This document shows positions 34,202 to 36,477 of a stretch of DNA of 36,477 nucleotides, in pieces. Below the pieces are notes generated by a model that made no database searches, was not told where the DNA came from, and was given only the letters and a program-made list of their open reading frames with translations. A program made the translations under genes and the position numbers. Source of the DNA: Bacteroidota bacterium. GTDB lineage: Bacteria > Bacteroidota > Bacteroidia > J057. Location of the stretch: the NCBI GenBank assembly GCA_013298365.1, contig JAAFHL010000006.1, positions 1 to 36,477 of the forward strand, written 5' to 3'. Numbering within the stretch: position 1 is the stretch's first letter; every line of letters starts with the position of its first letter.

Positions 34202-35500
34202 ATGACCATTTTACACCGCATGATGGTACAATTACATAGGATTCTAAAACGTTTTTTTGGTTTTGACGAAGAAAACATTAGTAACAGATATCTAGTAGCA
34301 ATCATTGCTACGATGATGCTCTTTTTGAGTACACAGATTTTGTTTAGTATTGAAAGTAATATTAATACACAAAATGTCTATGTTACCATCGCATCTTACA
34401 TATGTTTTTTGATTTTGTATGTATTCTCTCGCTATAAATCGTTACATAATATTACCCGTTGGCTATTTCTGTTTGTATCTATTGCCATGATTGCAGGTTT
34501 TTGGCTTACCACAGAAGGACTTTTTGGCTCTATTATTTCCTATTTCCCTTTGGCAATGTTCAATTTTGTGGCTGTAATAGAGAGAAAATACCATTTCCCC
34601 ATTCTTGCTTTATTCATTGTTGTTGCTGTAATGCTTTTCTCTATTGATTTGTATAAACCTGCTTGGATAATTAATTACAATTCGATTGAGGCAAAACGGG
34701 CAGATGTTTTTAGTGGAATGTTGTTTACAAGTTTACTCATTGCGATTGCTTTTAGCTATTTGAAAGGGCAGTACGACGAAAATGTATTGGAATTGAAAAA
34801 GCAAATTGAGGAACAAAAAAGGTTAAATGAAGAGTTGGATAATTTTGTATATCGCACTTCGCATGATTTGCGTGCGCCTGTTTCCTCGTCTTTGGGCTTG
34901 ATAGATTTGATGGAAATGAATGAAACCTCGGCAGAAAATAGTAAATATTTGGAATTACAGCGTAGAAGTTTGGTGAAAATGGACGATTTTATAAGAGATA
35001 TTTTAAATTATTCTCGCAATAGTCGTTTGGAATTGATACAAGAAGACATAGATTTTAAGACCTTATTTGATGAAGCCATAGAACAAATACGCTTTTCAAA
35101 TCATGCAGAAGATATGCATTATCTATTTGAAAATGAGGCTAATATAATTATTAAATCGGATAAAATGCGCTGGCAAGTCATTTTTAATAATATCGTAAGC
35201 AATGCTTATAAGTACAGAAATACACAACGCAAAGACGGTTTTTTACGCATTATTATTCGGAAAGAAAATCAGTTCTTACGAGTCGTTTTTGATGATAATG
35301 GCATTGGAATAGCGGCGGAAAGTTTGCCCAAAGTGTTTGATATGTTTTATCGGGCAAGTACCAAATCCGTAGGCTCAGGGGTAGGTTTATATATTGTAAA
35401 ACAGGCAATCATAAAGTTGGGTGGCGATATTGAATGTAATTCTATTTTGGGCAAAGGTACTACTTTCACCATCAGTTTACTGATTGAATCTGAAAAATAA
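34202..35500 (+). CDS. Membrane sensor histidine kinase
   Basis: Multiple N-terminal TMs; H-box FVYRTSHDLRAPVSSSLGLIDLM; N-box FNNIVSNAYKYRN; G-boxes DDNGIGIA and GSGVGLYIV. Confidence 0.94.
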   Translation: MTILHRMMVQLHRILKRFFGFDEENISNRYLVAIIATMMLFLSTQILFSIESNINTQNVYVTIASYICFLILYVFSRYKSLHNITRWLFLFVSIAMIAGFWLTTEGLFGSIISYFPLAMFNFVAVIERKYHFPILALFIVVAVMLFSIDLYKPAWIINYNSIEAKRADVFSGMLFTSLLIAIAFSYLKGQYDENVLELKKQIEEQKRLNEELDNFVYRTSHDLRAPVSSSLGLIDLMEMNETSAENSKYLELQRRSLVKMDDFIRDILNYSRNSRLELIQEDIDFKTLFDEAIEQIRFSNHAEDMHYLFENEANIIIKSDKMRWQVIFNNIVSNAYKYRNTQRKDGFLRIIIRKENQFLRVVFDDNGIGIAAESLPKVFDMFYRASTKSVGSGVGLYIVKQAIIKLGGDIECNSILGKGTTFTISLLIESEK

Positions 35501-36155
35501 AATTTTGTTCGCCCCATACTTTCTTTTCCCAAACCTTACACAAGCACAGTGAATGTTGATTCGCAATATTTTCTATTTCTGCCAAACGACAATCTTCTGA
35601 CAAAATCATAATAACTTCTGTTTGCTGCGGGCAAACTTGAAAATATTCGTTTAATCCTTGAAAAAAACGATGAAAATAGCCAAATTCTGCTCCACAAAAA
35701 AAAGCCTTTTCGGCATCATTTTGAGGATTTTGAGGATAATAAGGCGGATTAATGACAATATATTCAAAAAAACGATGTTGAATGTTGGCAAAAATATCGG
35801 ACTCAATGACTTCTAAGGCTAAGTTATTTCTCAAACTATTCATTTTCAATCCTTTCAATGCAGCAGGATTAATATCTGTTGCAGTTACAATTGCTCCCTT
35901 TTGCGCAGCAAATAAACTTACAAGTCCACTTCCTGCCCCTAATTCCCATAATTTTTTATCTCTTAGTTCTTTTTTTGCCAAAAAATCTATCAAACATTTT
36001 GTGCTTATATAGAAGGCAGGGTGGAATACCGACGGCAAAATCGTCATTTCTATTTGCCCAAAGCGGTACTCATGCGGCACATTTGTGTATTTTTTTGCGA
36101 CAAATTGTAAGAAGGGAGAAGTCAGGCGTTTTAAAATTTTTCGTAGCGTTGTCAT
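35472..36155 (-). CDS. SAM-dependent methyltransferase (HemK/MTS-like)
   Basis: LWELGAGSGLVSLFAAQKGA motif I, YIVINPPYYPQNP motif. Confidence 0.88.
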   Translation of the reverse strand: MTTLRKILKRLTSPFLQFVAKKYTNVPHEYRFGQIEMTILPSVFHPAFYISTKCLIDFLAKKELRDKKLWELGAGSGLVSLFAAQKGAIVTATDINPAALKGLKMNSLRNNLALEVIESDIFANIQHRFFEYIVINPPYYPQNPQNDAEKAFFCGAEFGYFHRFFQGLNEYFQVCPQQTEVIMILSEDCRLAEIENIANQHSLCLCKVWEKKVWGEQNFIFQIQSVN

Positions 36156-36187
36156 TTAGCAGATTCAAGTAATAAACTATCACACCG

Positions 36188-36463
36188 TTATTGTGGGCAT
36201 GACTGAACAACCCTTTTTCTAGGTCTATTGTTGAGTTTAATCGCAATGTTTTTAATAAAGGCATCATCAATATCGTCAAAATCTATTTTTAACCCCTCTT
36301 TTTTGATATTTCTTGTCTTTACTACGCCCCTTCTCTCTTTGATATGCCTACAATCTGTTTGGGATTTATCTATATTTATCGTCTCGCCTATCTCTTTTTG
36401 GCTTTTAGCTTATGATTTAAATACACTTATTGTGTATATTTGCTCCGAACCTAATTGATTCAT
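36188..36463 (-). pseudogene. IS30-family transposase remnant, internally deleted with an in-frame stop
   Basis: Minus-strand translation MNQLGSEQIYTISVFKS*AKSQKEIGETINIDKSQTDCRHIKERRGVVKTRNIKKEGLKIDFDDIDDAFIKNIAIKLNNRPRKRVVQSCPQ*: IS30-like N-terminal HTH joined to the typical C-terminal LNNRPRK motif. Confidence 0.7.
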
Positions 36464-36477
36464 ATTTTTGTAGCTTT

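Noticed and set aside
36228-36458. 76-aa hydrophobic plus-strand ORF
   Set aside because: Antisense to the IS30 transposase remnant; hydrophobicity is explained by the complementary strand of a Lys/Ile-rich sequence.
1-36477. tRNA or rRNA genes
   Set aside because: No cloverleaf with a recognisable T-loop (GTTCRA) in a plausible intergenic gap and no rRNA motifs were noticed; intergenic spaces are mostly short. A tRNAscan-SE run would settle it.

Overview
This 36.5-kb window is AT-rich bacterial DNA. The gene content (DUF4249, PorV-like, OstA-like, DUF2795, OlsF-like proteins) and repeated TTG-N20/21-TAnnTTTG promoters indicate Bacteroidetes, probably Cytophagales-like. Housekeeping genes: NUDIX hydrolase, OstA/LptA-like protein, ribD, purQ, nadC, gcvH, tatC, murF, an aldehyde dehydrogenase, a histidine kinase and a small-molecule or protein methyltransferase. 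Accessory parts: (i) an AAA+ ATPase next to a DUF1016/YhcG-type PD-(D/E)XK nuclease-like gene, with an exact 52-bp promoter-containing repeat upstream of each, followed by two tandem PD-(D/E)XK-like paralogues; (ii) an Eco57I-class methyltransferase-like protein with motif I but no recognisable NPPY motif; (iii) an Rpn-type nuclease and a lipoprotein/DUF4249/TonB-receptor locus, bracketed by a 28-bp direct repeat, lying between the permease and the ATPase/adaptor genes of a DevBCA-like exporter; (iv) an OlsF-like two-domain acyltransferase whose O-acyltransferase motif reads NNPLGGVE instead of the expected NHPLGGLD; (v) an elaborately self-complementary intergenic region after gcvH; (vi) an IS30-type transposase remnant at the right end. 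No tRNA, rRNA or CRISPR array was recognised. All family calls come from reading motifs by eye; no database search was run.
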